Assembly (NCBI RefSeq): GCF_037975245.1
Contig: NC_092576.1
Coordinates: 41,732,611-41,796,610 of the forward strand
Length of the DNA stretch: 64,000 nucleotides
Source: Apostichopus japonicus
Lineage: Eukaryota > Echinodermata > Holothuroidea > Aspidochirotida > Stichopodidae
Direction: 5' to 3'
The notes below the pieces were generated by a model, which saw only the letters and a list, made by a program, of their open reading frames with translations, made no database searches and was not told the origin of the DNA. Numbering within the stretch: the stretch's first letter is position 1; every line of letters starts with the position of its first letter. The translations under genes were made by a program, and so were the position numbers. Positions 25,301-36,609 of this stretch are shown piece by piece.

Positions 25301-28300
25301 ACACAATATCATTACCGTATCCCCTCCTATATACCCCATACGCACACCCTCTGACCACCCACACCCTCCCGTCATAACCACATATTATCAGCCAATGCCT
25401 GTCACGATGTTTTCCCCTTACCATAGTTCCTTGAATCTTGGTGACTCTATTCCATAGTTTATTAATCCGGTCACTTCTTCCTCTGTAAATTCTTGTTTCT
25501 GTCTTCCTGCATTGATGGATATCTTCTCTACTGATGATAGGCTCGATAAACTAAGACCGGACTCAAGTCTGATATCTTTACCGTCAAATCCACTGAAGGA
25601 CCATTCTAGTTTTAGATGAGATATTGGAATCTGAAGAATAGGAAAGAAATATCACAGTTAACTTATCTTATAGTTCATCCATGATGGATAAATACACAGG
25701 ACGAATATCAAATGAATATGTAATAGAACACAACAATGAATAAAAAAGCTATACATTTAATCATCAATTTTAACAAAGAATTGTCTGTGATTTCTAATTA
25801 TTTCAATATTCATAATATTAGGAACTTTATTGCATTTACATTATTAATAATAAACAGAAAGAAGATTGGTGACTTTTTCAAACTTGCTTGCCAAACGTAC
25901 CAATAAAAAAAAGCATCATTTAATAATGATTTGATTAAAATAAAATTTGTAAGTTGACGAAATTCAGATACAATTAAAAATAACAGTGTCATAAGTATTT
26001 ATATTTGGTCAGTAATATTATTTTTATCACATACATTAACTATTTCTGTAGTTTTCATAATCTATGTTATTGCTTTATTCCTGTAAGTCAGTGCATTAAA
26101 ACATTCCTACAGCAACACTAGCGGAGTCTCGATAACGTTCCTGCCGTGAGTGACCCATTACAAATGAGTTTCCTTCCCGGGATATACAGCGCATCTCGAT
26201 ACGTCTATTTATCGTATAGGGGCCTAGGCCTATATCCTACTTGCAATCAATTCGTAATAATAAAATAAAATCATTTCCAATCATTAGAATTACACAAATA
26301 TTATATAGGGCTATATTAATTTCGTGTTGTGCATATGTTAGACATTCCATTCGCCAGCAGACCGACAAACCAGTAGCGAAGCCAGATAGCCGGCCAGGTT
26401 TACAATAACCTAGCTTAATCCTACAAAGTATGAACGAAGCCACCGTCATATTTAACTATAAGTATAATGTACTTTTATAGACTAATTTGAGTTTAACTTT
26501 CCCATTCAATTTTCCCCAATTTTGATACAGTTTACCTATAATCTTTAGATCTCTCACTTTTGACCTACTGTATGCCTAAGTCTAGACTAGTTCCTCCGGT
26601 TGGAAACATCCATCCCTTACTGTTACCAACTTTACCTCATTTGTCTATTTAGGCCCACACTCCACAGTATATAATTTATTTAGGATAAAAGTTGGAACCT
26701 ACTCTTATGACTGAGACAATAATTAAATCCAAATTTAAAAAGGCTGGCGGAGGATATACATATATAACTATATTCTAAGCTCTTAATTTTCCCGGAAAGA
26801 GAATCTTATACTAGCCGTAGCTCTCGGTTAAAGTCTAACGTTACGTTACGAAGGCTAACAAGTTGATAATGAAACACTTGACACCGTGAATCTAACGCGG
26901 ACACTGTCCGGTGACGTGATTGAGACGTAGCCTAGCCCTACGCGTGTGAAATGTATTAGATCACAAACCTTTTGATTCTTTTTATTTTCTTTAAAAAGCT
27001 AACGTTATTTGTTATACCTACATATTTTTTTACAACTGACGTTGGGCTACCACGTCAACCAATAGGCCTAAGTATAACGCCAATACTGATTAACGCTCTC
27101 GGTACAAACGGGTAGAAATTTATACTGGCCACTAATAGGCCTACATATGTAAAGGTCTCAAATAAAACAGAAATACAAAAATGATAAATTAATTTGATGA
27201 GCTTGATACATGCTATTATTTTGTTCGGCTAGACGTTGTCTAAGTTGAACACATTGAAAGGAAGTTTACCGGCAACATATGACTTGATGTCTATATGTTT
27301 GAATATAGGCCCTACTTATGCTTTTGTGCGTTCAGCAAGCTCATTTTCGGGATCTAATTTCTGGTTTGTCATCTAACTGTTTCATGTAATTTCTACTCTG
27401 CTGACGTTTCTATATAGTTTTACTTCTTAAGGCTCCAATTTCAAGAAGAACAAACGTAACCTAGCCTATTAGTAATATTATAGTAGGCTGAAATAGTCAT
27501 TCCAGAAAGGTAAGGTTACATAAAGAAGTAATACCTTTAAAATTCATGCAACGACTAATGTGACCGAAAAGACAAAATCTCTCAAGCATGCCTAGGCCTA
27601 TAATCGTTGAATAGGCCTATAATTACCGTAAGTCAATATAATAACAGCAGCAAACCATACGCGGTGTAAGTCCATTATCAGTTTCACAGTACAATGATGA
27701 ACACGTATGTATGTACGTGTAACTGAATCTCTACACAGAGTAAGTCTACACAGAGTTAAGTCACCCGTCCTGCGGGAATCTATACGTACGTCTACGTGCG
27801 CAAATGATCAACCTTCACTGTGCGGCTTTGTTTACATTTGAGAACAGGTGTTTTCTTGTTTGAGTGTACTCGTGAAAGGAAGCTTCCAAATATTTTAAAT
27901 TGTTTAGGCTTTTGCTATTCTTCTTCAGTCGTTCCTTCTACTGTACCAAAATACATGAAACTTAATTATTAATAAGCCAATATTAGTAGGAGAAACCAAA
28001 TAAATGTCCTTTCTCATCAATAAATAAAGAAGGTAAATGGTACTTTCGTAAAATATGCATATTTAAATTGGAATATAGCTATGGGTTGTGCAGAATGGAG
28101 GACGCACTTCCTAAATAAATGTTACAGGTGACGAGGGTGTTGGGTCAAGGCTAGAGATATAGGAACGATTACCTTGATACTAGATTTATATTTCCTTTCA
28201 GTCTGCAGGGTTCCAACTCTTTTTTTCTAAATAATGATACTTTTGAAACGTTTGGCGATAAATGAACGGTCCTATCGTGTTTGTTTCATTGTCTACCATA

Positions 28301-31300
28301 CATTATTGACAGTGTCATCACTTACGTTAGTGCTATTATTTCTTAAACAAATAATGACGTCCCCTGTCATATCAAGGTGTATATTCTTTGTGTGTCGCGG
28401 GATGTTTAACTAGTAAAAACAGTTATACTCTGGGCTGCGTATAACGGAAAGTCTGATTACATCTGTGTTAACAAGGACTCATTCAGACACTGACACTCGG
28501 TGAATAAATAACAATTAATCATCTCGGTCAGATTTGTAGACTTAGATCAAGTATAATATCCGTTGCTTGTAATGGACACGTGATACTGCAATGTACCGTT
28601 ATAAGAATGGTTAGGGTTGCATATACAGCCTATATGTATTTTATTTCTTTTGAAGTGACAACAAGTTTAACACATAAATAATATAAATCAATTGCAATGG
28701 TCTAATAAACTTGAAGTAGCGATATTTCTATGAAAGTGTTAACTTATAAGTGACTTACGTTGTGACTTGATGCAATTTCAAGTAGCAATATCGTAGACAT
28801 CTGGAGTTGTTTAGAATCAGTTCTCCTTAGAAACACAACACTCGAACACAGAAGTCGTAAACTGTTTTGACCCTTGGTCTGGAAATAAAAATAGAAGCGT
28901 CTTCAAATGGACATAGGAAGAACTTCAAGTTATAACATTTTAAAATTGCTCCCTTGAGTATCACCATTTCACATAATATTAACGGTAGATGGAAGCTGTG
29001 AGGGGAGCTGATAACCCCCCATCCCTTCAATGTTGTATGAATAAGGGATATCAACTTAAATTAACGTTTTGACTTTTGACTTTCATAACATCATATAGAC
29101 TCTGCTCTCTATTACGAATTCGATTTTAAGCAAGAGGGTGGGGGCAAATGTAATGTCCGTTCTGTGTAGGAGTCCAAGGAGAGAGAAAGATACCCTCCCC
29201 TTGAGGAAACTTTCGTTTAGTGGGATTGTATTTATAATGGTGCTACCCCCAGTCACGGAACTTAATTTTAATTATATATTGTATTTATATGACTCTTATT
29301 GGCATAACATAGTCTCTATATCCTATGTAACGTATTGACGATTTAGAGCTGTAGAAGGAGAGAGGACAGGGAAAGGGACAATGAATTATATAAATACTCC
29401 TTTTGTGTGAGAGTCTGACGGGAGAGGTTCTCATTTTCCATTTAGAAAATTATTTTTAGGATAGATGGCTTAGATGCACAAATTTGCTGTCATTTTTATC
29501 ATTTTAACTACATCTTTGAATACGACTTCGTGTTCGTGTGGCATTACATACACTTTGGAGACGTTCGAGATACTTGTTCCGATTCTCCTAGTGGCTACAG
29601 ACGTATGTGTATCAAACATATAAAAAAAAATTAAGAATTCATAATAGTACATGTTGGTAGGTATATCTATTATGGTGCAGATGGAGATGTGCAGCTTTTA
29701 TTACAGAAGACAATAGCATTTCAAAATTTAAATTACAATCATACTGAATGAAGGTAACATGTTCATCAATATTTCGTCACATATTTGGGAGGGCTAATTG
29801 GAAGCAGATCACACAGTGCTAATATTGGGGATTGGAAGGGATTAGTGGGCTTAGCGAACGTTTTCGGTTCAAATACTGAGACATGCAAGAATGCCACATA
29901 CACCAAATCTTCATTTATGAATATTTTCATGAAAATCAAAATTGTGACTAAACTTTAATGTGACCTTGGCCGTGCTTGCACCATATTTCACATGGATGTT
30001 GATCGATATCGACACCAAATTAAGTAGACTATCTGAGCAACAAAAAGGAGCAAATTGGATGATAATTAGTACTGTACATTGTTTTTGGCTAGGAGTACAG
30101 GACCCCAAAAGTTGAGACACGTATAGATAGTTCTTGTTCGCCTAAGTTGCAAGTTTGGATCACAAATACATGTCAGGGAGAGAAATTACACCTATATTTA
30201 TTTACTGCAATGTATTCCTTGTATTCGTGTAGCTATTGTAGCGAAAACCTACGGGTTACTCCCGTTGTACGATTTGCCTCTCGTATGTTTAATTTAAACG
30301 TCGATTGAGCTCCGCAGAGGCAGCGAGCTATTTTTAGAGCCAGGTCGCACAACGGCTACGTAATATTTCTTATCATTCTACTTGTGTTTGAGTATTCTCC
30401 TGTGCTTGGATAGACATGCAAAATACTGGGTGTGTCGATCGACCCCATTGGTTACGGCAAACTGTAAGACTGTGAGGGTAGTCGCTGATTGGCCAAGAAG
30501 TACAAGTTTTCCAGCAGTTTGTGTCGATTAGGTGGGTCGAAAAATATTATGGTAATTAGCACCAGGGAGTTGTCCCATAACAACTCCCTGCTCGCACTGT
30601 GTGTGATAGAAGCAGCATCAGCGAATTTGATTAAGTCAGATGTATTTTTTGTTTCATAGCGCTGTACAGATATTTGTGCTGCCAGACGCCTTTGCTGCCC
30701 GACACTTGCGGATTGCCCGACGCCTGTGCGTTGCCCAGCACCTGTGCTGCCCGAGATCTGTGCAATTCCTGACCCTTGCGCTGCGCGATTGTTGAGCTGC
30801 TACAGTCGCAAATGGTGCCCGCCCCTAGAGCGGTGGTGTGTTTCATATGTACAGTGTATTATGTAGTGTAAAGATTGAGTGAAGAATTACATGTCTATTA
30901 AACCTTACACTTTCGATATCTGCTGTCCGGTTTAAAGGCTTGTTTGTACCATCCCCCCTCCTCTTACCTTCCCGCCACTTCGGTTGGTTCCCGGACAGGG
31001 AGTTCCCCATACCAGGACGTTGGCAGCGTTAAACTACATAAATCTTCCAAATACATGCATTCGTTATATTCCAATTTCGGGTATCCAGTTTTACCCGGTT
31101 CAGTATTTTGTTCACCTTACGTTACCGACAGAAGGAGAAAGGGGGACATATAGCGGAGAATGTCTCAATATTGCTTTACCGCATCGGACTGGGGAGGGGA
31201 GGACTTGTTTTGAGAAAATAGCCTATAAACCCTCTCTACTCTGGCGCAGGGACCGCTATCAAACATGATATGTATCAAAGCTGTGATTTGTAAACGTACC

Positions 31301-34300
31301 AATAATTTTCCCGTCCCCGTTTCGTGTACAAAAATATCCAAAGTAGAGGGGAGCTTTTCGAATGATTATAATTCGTAGAAAATGTTGGTTATCATCCATA
31401 AAATGTTTTGTTTAAATTATGCAGCTAGCATTGTTTAAATTTTCTAGTGCATAGGGGAAGCTTCCGATTTTGACAAGCGTGCGATTGATGAAACTGTACG
31501 CATGTGTGCATTTCTTCAATGTAGTTACTTTATATGTCAGTTACGGAATTTTATGTTTCTGTGTCTGTTCAAGAAACTGTTTTTCTTGTGTATTTGAAGA
31601 CGATTTCAAATCTGACACTTATTCACAACGACTAAAACAGCACGAGTAACTGAATGACAGTAGAAACCTCTTTTAAATGCACATCAGAACAGTATCATCT
31701 AACTGTTTGAATGTAACGCATTTCAAAGGTGAAATGAATTCCTGTAGGGAAGAATTTAGTTTTCTTATTCGTAAATGGATCCAAATAATTGGAAATATAA
31801 CACCTAAACACAATTTTACTTTTAATTCATTGAATCTACATTCCAACAAACGCTGGTTGATCACTGGTCACTACATAGCGAGGGTGACTATTCATTTATA
31901 TTTACTGGCCTATATTTAGATCACATAAACACGAATGGAAATTACCAATACAATAAACATTATTCCACAAAAACAGTCGCAGATAGTTAAGTAACCGTTA
32001 ACGTTCAGCATAATTGGGAATTTTCCACATTTTATTGTTTTTTATTTCAGTTTATCAAGGTTTAAATATTTGTCGTTAAACTTATGAAAAACGTACTCTA
32101 CGGACAGGATTGCACTCAAGAGAGTGGTAAACGACTTACTTCAAGTGTTGTGGCTTCCTTGGAGTTCGACACCCATTTACCTCTAGAAGAATCTAAATGG
32201 AAACCATGTTCAGTCGGTGTCCATGAAACTGGAAAGAAGAATTATACAACGATTTTCTTTATATATCAAGCACGTTAACAAACAAAATGGTATACATAAT
32301 GACAAGGTAAATGTATTATCAAATATTGATATTCTTCGTTGACGTTTACAATATAATGATATAGCCCGTTTAGTGTCCCACAAAGGGTCACAAATTGCTT
32401 TTCATGAGTAACAAATTGAGTTGTTTCTATATTCTCACCTTGAATGTTACGTAACTTCGTAATAGGAGAAAGAGAACCGACGAGAAGAGACAGAGGTAAC
32501 AAACAATCAATGAATCTGTAAAATAAAATGTGATTTGTGAGTGGTGAATGCGTTAAATGATTGAATCATTTCAATGTTATCCACCGTTTATGAAGTAACT
32601 TTAGTGTACAGTTAGTGATGCATCCCTCATTAAGTATTGTTGCGTTCCGAGCTTCTCTGCCTAAATATTTATTGAGTGTACTCGTCTGTTCTCAGAGAGA
32701 ACGAATCAGTTTTGCTTTAATGTCTCACTCTGGTGATTACACTACACAATAGTAAAATACAACATATGAAGTACAATCCCATTTTACTAAACAGCAACAA
32801 TACTATCACGTTCCAGTATGCATAAATCAATCATCTAGCTTAAAGTTATACTCAAGACCACAGTTCCATAATTTGCTGCAGGTAATTTAACGTTCATTAA
32901 GTTAAAGTTAAAACAAACGTAACAGTAAGTGATATGTGATTACTTACGACAATTTCTTCAGCCGTTTGCATTGCTGTGCAAACAACAATATTCCTATGAC
33001 TTGGTCCTGGGTAAATTCTTTTCCATTGTTCGTGTTGATCTGTAGATCCTCTAAGGTGGACGATACAGGCACCAGTTTTCCATTTTCCAGGGTTATGCTA
33101 TGTTGATCTGCCGAGCTAAACGATGCTAGTCCGAGTATGGTAAACTTGATGTAAGGAAAACACATTTTTGAAATTATTAGACAATGGTCATATTGGTGAC
33201 TGTGAATTTATAGAGTGACAAAAACAAAGCACATCTTCCTCTACATTTCTGATAGACAAGATGGTCCATGCGAGTCCAATTGATGATGTACCAAATAACA
33301 GAACTTAAAGCCGACGGAAAATATGGAAAAGTTACTGTGTGAGAAATTGTTTTCGATGATATGAAATGATATAGGGATCAAGCCCGTGATTCCCTTGCTC
33401 GGAGTCGTATAATCACTACCAACCTTTATTATTAATATCATTTCCAATTACAAACATTTCTCGTTACATCAGTACTGACTAAAAACTTAGAAATAGTTGC
33501 ATAAAATGTAGAAGTATGGACTTAGTCTACCACAAGCAGCTTAATATTTTAAATAATGATTTTCTACACAAGAGTTGAAGCATTTGTATCAAGCTAAACA
33601 TTTCAATTAACTCACGTCAGAAGTAAAAGATTCATTCGAACCGAGGTCCAGTTTTCCAAAGTTAAGGTCTGTTGGAGATACGTTATCCCAAAGTTGACAG
33701 GAGATCGAAATAAAGGATAACAAAGTGTCAATGTTTCTGTTAGCATAAAGTATTAAAACTCTTAATGGTTTATCGGTTACTTCATCAACTCATATTGTAT
33801 TAGTTCATTGTTATGGATGTTTCAAGTGTATCGTTAGATTTCTGTCAGGGCAATTATACATGGTATTTATTTCGAACGTTGAAGGTGATGTTTAATATAC
33901 ATATGGTTGATATTGTACCTGGAGTGTTCTTCAGATTCATACACTCACCTTCTGGCTGCTGCATAGACTGATCATTACCTGTACACCGTTTCCCTGTATG
34001 AAGCTCGAACAATGTTTGCGCCTTTTTCTGTATCTCATGAAGATTAAGCACTTTCAAAGCATACAAAAGAGTCGAGATATCTGTCTCTGTTATTTGCCCT
34101 CTCTCCTCCATATAGCGAATCATGAAGTGATTACGACTAATTTCATTTTGCAGCAAATCGATTTGGGCCGGCGGGTATCCAAAGAAGGTGGCAAGTTGCA
34201 AAATACTGTCCTTAGTTAGGATATCACCTAATTTAGCTTTGAACCTACCGAAACCTGTTAAAAAAAATACACAAAAAAACACAAATAATTCACATGCCAT

Positions 34301-34874
34301 ATATTCTGGATCAGGTGTAAGGGGCTTTATAACTATTTCATGAATGATATAATCCAGCTGTATTGAATTTAAGTGAAATACATATTAATCCACGAACCAT
34401 GTAGCCCGGCTCCACACAAAGACAATAGTATAACTAACTATATGTAGAAAAAAAAAACTTGAAGAAACCGACAGACTAAACAGCTCGGATCTGTTTAGGA
34501 CACCGTGTGTAATCCGGATGTTAGTGAATGTTAGATGGAACCCATCAAACATATATTCCAGATGTTAGTAAGCATCTTGTGCAAGGCGGTGTAGTTTGAA
34601 CGAATATCAGTAAAGCCGAAAAACAAATCCCCCCACCCCCCAACAAAAAACACGGCACATTGCAGAGACATCTACCCATAGAGCTAAGTGTACAGTTATG
34701 ACCCATCCATGTATCCCAAAGTGACATACACTGATTTTTCATATTTAAACTGAGTTGTTTTTATTTTGCTTATGTCAAATTTGTAATGGCTATTCATTAC
34801 AGCGACAATTAAAAAGTGACAATCGTACCTGTAGAATTCTTCTTTGCTGTTTCTTCCACATGCTTGGCAGCCAT
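13317..34874 (-). CDS. Death-domain LRR gene without NACHT (14-exon model, 3' end open)
   Basis: Gene-level model in transcript order: 34874-34829, 34254-33949, 33668-33616, 33144-32948, 32515-32439, 32228-32140, 28878-28759, 25630-25422, 24763-24687, 24005-23950, 23163-23044, 21573-21365, 14794-14718, 13387-13317. Total 1707 bp = 569 codons, all junctions GT/AG and all phases consistent. Product: a death-fold domain followed by nearly three cassettes of LRR-like sequence. No NACHT exon fits between the death domain and the first cassette (the introns there are 280 and 471 bp). Death domains make homotypic contacts in immune or apoptotic signalling; LRR surfaces bind ligands. Stop codon and poly(A) were not identified. 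Candidate extra 5' exons: 35988-36033, 36493-36609, 38422-38466. Confidence 0.8.
13388..14717 (-). other. Gene 2 intron
   Basis: Collinear with 50128-52514 in A2. Includes a poly-A run near 14197-14218. At 14599-14604 (CGCCCT) is the empty site corresponding to the foldback element insertion of A2. Confidence 0.7.
14718..14794 (-). CDS. Gene 2 exon: 77 bp LRR exon, third cassette
   Basis: Acceptor CTGATTATAG, donor GTAAAG, phase 2-1, exactly 77 bp. It joins the preceding exon to read FKQLRLRDCLLPSSI, a textbook LxxLxLxxCxLPxxI LRR strand. The A2 partner reads FKELSLSDCLQPSSI. Confidence 0.85.
15975..16470. repeat. About 120 bp tandem repeat, four units
   Basis: Four head-to-tail units, each with a C-rich run, CCCCAACTACC(A/G)ATCGTTAG, CTCAGATAC, ACCGTGCTA and TTCATTCTTTCCACCTCG-like blocks. 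Related single units occur in A2 at about 54400-54560, 54610-54770 and 56090-56240. Confidence 0.85.
16600..16915 (+). repeat. Dispersed repeat family, copy ii
   Basis: Same block order as copy i, with two C-runs up to about 20 bases at its start. Confidence 0.6.
19265..19630. mobile_element. hAT-like MITE (366 bp)
   Basis: Terminal inverted repeats CAGGGTTGTCCAACCT and AGGTTGGACAACCCTG, with hAT-style subterminal GGGCC-rich sequence. It is flanked by GTCTATATTA and GTCTATAATA, a target duplication of about 8-10 bp with one mismatch. The A2 counterpart at about 60735 lacks it and shows a single target. Non-autonomous; the short open frames inside are not genes. Confidence 0.88.
19631..21364 (-). 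other. Gene 2 intron (3' side of exon 21365)
   Basis: Collinear with 60750-63084 of A2. Includes the GACGCGCGCGTC tandem repeat; otherwise AT-rich with G-rich patches at 20340-20370 and 20500-20530. No exon found. Confidence 0.6.
19878..20012. repeat. Tandem repeat with GACGCGCGCGTC palindrome
   Basis: About three units of a CG-palindrome block (GACGCGCGCGTC or degraded) followed by ATTGAATACAACTTCTTTTC. A2 has two units at 61370-61455. Alternating CG in an AT-rich region. Confidence 0.8.
21365..21573 (-). CDS. Gene 2 exon: type 1, third cassette
   Basis: Acceptor TTTCTTCAG, donor GTAAGT, phase 0-2, 209 bp. Encodes SFSKIDEDGNIILSSGLSLP and then a helix HEVKGILKYVQHSQRFKQL leading into the LRR strand. 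The A2 partner 63085-63293 has 12 replaced residues; the adjoining intron is identical for about 70 bp. Confidence 0.85.
21574..23043 (-). other. Gene 2 intron with G-rich repeated stretch
   Basis: AT-rich; 21915-22290 holds many GGGGTG/AGGGGTGTG blocks with G-runs, also present at 63640-64000 in A2. No exon. Confidence 0.6.
23044..23163 (-). CDS. Gene 2 exon: type 4 (120 bp), second cassette
   Basis: Acceptor TATTTCAATAG, donor GTAAGT, phase 0-0, 40 codons; contains EMCSVGLIIHRDTSES and IELLVEASNHD. Same length, phase and pattern as 28759-28878. Helical LRR-spacer segment. Confidence 0.82.
23164..23949 (-). other. Gene 2 intron
   Basis: AT-rich, no feature seen. Confidence 0.6.
23950..24005 (-). 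CDS. Gene 2 exon: type 3, second cassette
   Basis: Acceptor TATATTTACAG, donor GTTTGT, phase 1-0, 56 bp; encodes ISSSESRYLDLKSGQWRK, matching the other type 3 exons in LDL..G.W. Confidence 0.75.
24687..24763 (-). CDS. Gene 2 exon: 77 bp LRR exon, second cassette
   Basis: Acceptor TTATTTACCTTTGAAG, donor GTACGA, phase 2-1, exactly 77 bp. Joins as FKELWLHNCKLPSSI, a clear LRR strand. Confidence 0.82.
24764..25421 (-). other. Gene 2 intron
   Basis: AT-rich with a C-run near 25230; no feature seen. Confidence 0.55.
25422..25630 (-). CDS. Gene 2 exon: type 1, second cassette
   Basis: Acceptor CCTATTCTTCAG, donor GTAAGG, phase 0-2, 209 bp, same length as 21365-21573. Encodes LEWSFSGFDGKDIRLESGLS and ends PRFKELW across the junction. 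Confidence 0.85.
25631..28758 (-). other. Gene 2 intron, no feature
   Basis: 3.1 kb intron between cassettes 1 and 2, with several TAGGCCTA motifs. I see no exon, tRNA or recognisable transposon. Confidence 0.55.
28759..28878 (-). CDS. Gene 2 exon: type 4 (120 bp), first cassette
   Basis: Acceptor TTTTATTTCCAG, donor GTAAGT, phase 0-0, 40 codons; contains LRLLCSSVVFLRRTDSK and ILLLEIASSHN, aligning with the 23044-23163 exon. Confidence 0.82.
30563..30590. repeat. Perfect 10 bp inverted repeat (hairpin)
   Basis: CAGGGAGTTG and CAACTCCCTG separated by 8 bases. Confidence 0.85.
30681..30775. repeat. 15-19 bp GC-rich minisatellite
   Basis: About six imperfect units of the form GCCCGACGCCTGTGC(G/T)TT. 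The minus-strand open frame across it has no domain and is probably spurious. Confidence 0.65.
32140..32228 (-). CDS. Gene 2 exon: type 3, first cassette
   Basis: Acceptor AATTCTTCTTTCCAG, donor GTAAGT, phase 1-0, 89 bp; contains TEHGFHLDSSRGKWVSN, the longest type 3 exon here. Confidence 0.75.
32439..32515 (-). CDS. Gene 2 exon: 77 bp LRR exon, first cassette
   Basis: Acceptor TTTTATTTTACAG, donor GTGAGA, phase 2-1, exactly 77 bp. Joins as LKKLSFIDCLLPLSLL, an LRR strand with the conserved C. Confidence 0.82.
32948..33144 (-). CDS. Gene 2 exon: type 1, first cassette
   Basis: Acceptor TTTTCCTTACATCAAG, donor GTAAGT, phase 0-2, 197 bp. Encodes FTILGLASFSS and then QVIGILLFAQQCKRLKKL; the start is less typical than in the other type 1 exons. 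Confidence 0.78.
33616..33668 (-). CDS. Gene 2 exon: type 3-like linker after death domain
   Basis: Acceptor TATCTCCAACAG, donor GTGAGT, phase 1-0, 53 bp; contains FGKLDLGSNESF. It resembles type 3 exons and replaces the NACHT exon expected in a standard NLR. Confidence 0.7.
33949..34254 (-). CDS. Gene 2 exon: death-fold domain
   Basis: Acceptor TTTTTTTTAACAG, donor GTGAGT, phase 1-1, 306 bp. Pattern KLGDILTKDSILQLATFFGY, then FMIRYMEERGQITETDIS and TLLYALKVLNLHEIQKKAQ: six amphipathic helices with the ..M..RG..T...LL.AL..L.L..I... signature of death domains (DED is the alternative). Death-fold domains recruit partners by like-with-like binding in the cytosol. The symmetric phase allows the exon to be moved as a unit. 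Confidence 0.85.
34829..34874 (-). CDS. Gene 2 first coding exon (one start model)
   Basis: ATG at 34874 reads MAAKHVEETAKKNST and ends in phase 1 at a GTACGA donor, matching the death-domain exon. An acceptor-like CCATAG stands 5 bp upstream. The exon can therefore also be internal (34879-34829, phase 1-1), with translation starting further upstream. Confidence 0.6.
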
Positions 34875-35987
34875 CGTACCTATGGAAATGTTTATAATAG
34901 AGCGTTTTTTATTTACTTCAAATAAGATGAGTAGCAGCAAAATTAGAACTATACCTATCATGGTTGTATATCATTTTTAAAAACTGCTGTGTTATTTCAG
35001 TAAAAAAATTACGGCCAAAATGTGTATAATCAGTAAATACGAAATAATTTAATATCAGCGTATTATCCAAACAGAATGAAGTAACATATCACAGGAAATG
35101 TATTTCATCAAAATGGTTCCGTAAGTCTGATGAAGATGAGGGACGAAACTGGTTTTAAAAATTTCAAATTGAGCACATTATGTTGCTGCTGCATTGTCTA
35201 ACAGTTCCAGAAAAATAACGAATTAGCAATAATTAATCGTTTAACAATGAATTCTCACATGTGAGTCACGAGAAAGCAGGTTTGTATATTTAAATATTCT
35301 AACACACGTCACTCTAGCTCACTCTGCTGAAATCGAGCCGACTGGTCTGCAGACATATGTTTCTATAGTTGTTCAACATGTATTTTCTTGTATCTGAAAA
35401 CCTCACACTGAACAAATGATATTCCCGAATGAACAAGTGATTTATTTTCATCATGATCATGATCATCATCATCATGAAATGGCTTGCTATGTAGCTATGT
35501 AGCACAGTAAGCTGTTATACATCTTAATACGGAGGAGTATAAAGACCATTCACATTAGGGCACTTAATGGGTAAGACCTAAAGTGTGTGAATTTGCCGGC
35601 GTGTCTGGGTGTTTGAGGGAAGCAACATAATGAGCATATTGAAAGTCACTTTGTCAAGTTGTATATGTGCTGTCATTTGACAATGTATGACAAAGAAAGG
35701 TCTTTATTTTAACGAAGAAGCAAAATATAACCAGTTTGCATTTTTTTGATCGTTATAACTAATGGTGACACAATATTTCTTTGTCACTTTCTTTCCGATC
35801 GATTGTTTTACTTGATGATATGTTAAATGGGTTTATTGACAAGTCGCAGCTATTCTATTTCAATCTGTGCAACATACATGTATACTAGTCAACGAGTAAT
35901 AAACAATATTTGTTATTACACCAAAATAGCTAATGTATATACATCTTGCCCAAAGATGAAATGTGAATTAAACGGTTAAAAGATTAC

Positions 35988-36033
35988 CTGTTATACGGTT
36001 GAAAACGGTCGTCACCACACATTTATTCTTAGG
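35988..36033 (-). CDS. Candidate upstream exon of gene 2
   Basis: Acceptor GCTTCTACTTGTCAG, donor GTAATC, phase 0-1, encoding PKNKCVVTTVFNRIT. The phase fits a splice to 34879-34829. Support is splice signals only. Confidence 0.35.
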
Positions 36034-36492
36034 CTGACAAGTAGAAGCCAGTTCTGGTTTTTTTGGCAATTTAATGTTAACATATGATAATAACAAGCAG
36101 CGTAATATACACACATGTCGATTTATATACCCTTGCGTTCCATAACAATCACGTTGTGTTGACCAAGTTGGATAAAGAAAACCATACGAATTGATGTTTG
36201 GGGAATATTCTCTATTGGCTAACGACATTTGCTCTTCTGTTAAGACTATCCGAAATTGACTTTTTTTGGAAAGGCATTGCATGTTGCGTTGCTGGATAGA
36301 TAACTGAATACATTCATAGAATACGTAGGCTGCTAAATAAAATCATCTAATAGCAGGTTCCAGTAGATGTGGACAAAAACCGCACCGCCAGACCAATCAT
36401 AACAGTATACGACATAGCAGTAAAGATTACTTATCCATGTGTGGTTCGTTTATTAAATACAGTTTCTATATAACATTAACTACTTCACTTAC

Positions 36493-36609
36493 CAGTTCGA
36501 TACTTCTGTCCGATACTTTCGATAATACAGATTGATGACCAGCACTTCTCGCAAAAGCGATGGCATCTTTATGCGCATGGATATATAGAACTAAAGGAAT
36601 GGCGTCAAC
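36493..36609 (-). CDS. Candidate upstream exon of gene 2 (39 codons)
   Basis: Acceptor TTCATTTCTCAACGCAG, donor GTAAGT, phase 0-0. Contains PLVLYIHAHKDAIAFARSAG, helical, no domain recognised. Both splice sites are strong. Confidence 0.45.

Larger units (their letters stand above)
28879..32139 (-). other. Gene 2 intron with structured region
   Basis: 3.3 kb intron. 30245-30365 contains complementary blocks, 30563-30590 a perfect hairpin and 30681-30775 a short GC-rich tandem repeat. No exon identified. Confidence 0.55.

Noticed and set aside
30631-30846. Minus-strand frame with QVLGNAQASGNPQVSG repeats
   Set aside because: Produced by the 15-19 bp GC-rich minisatellite.
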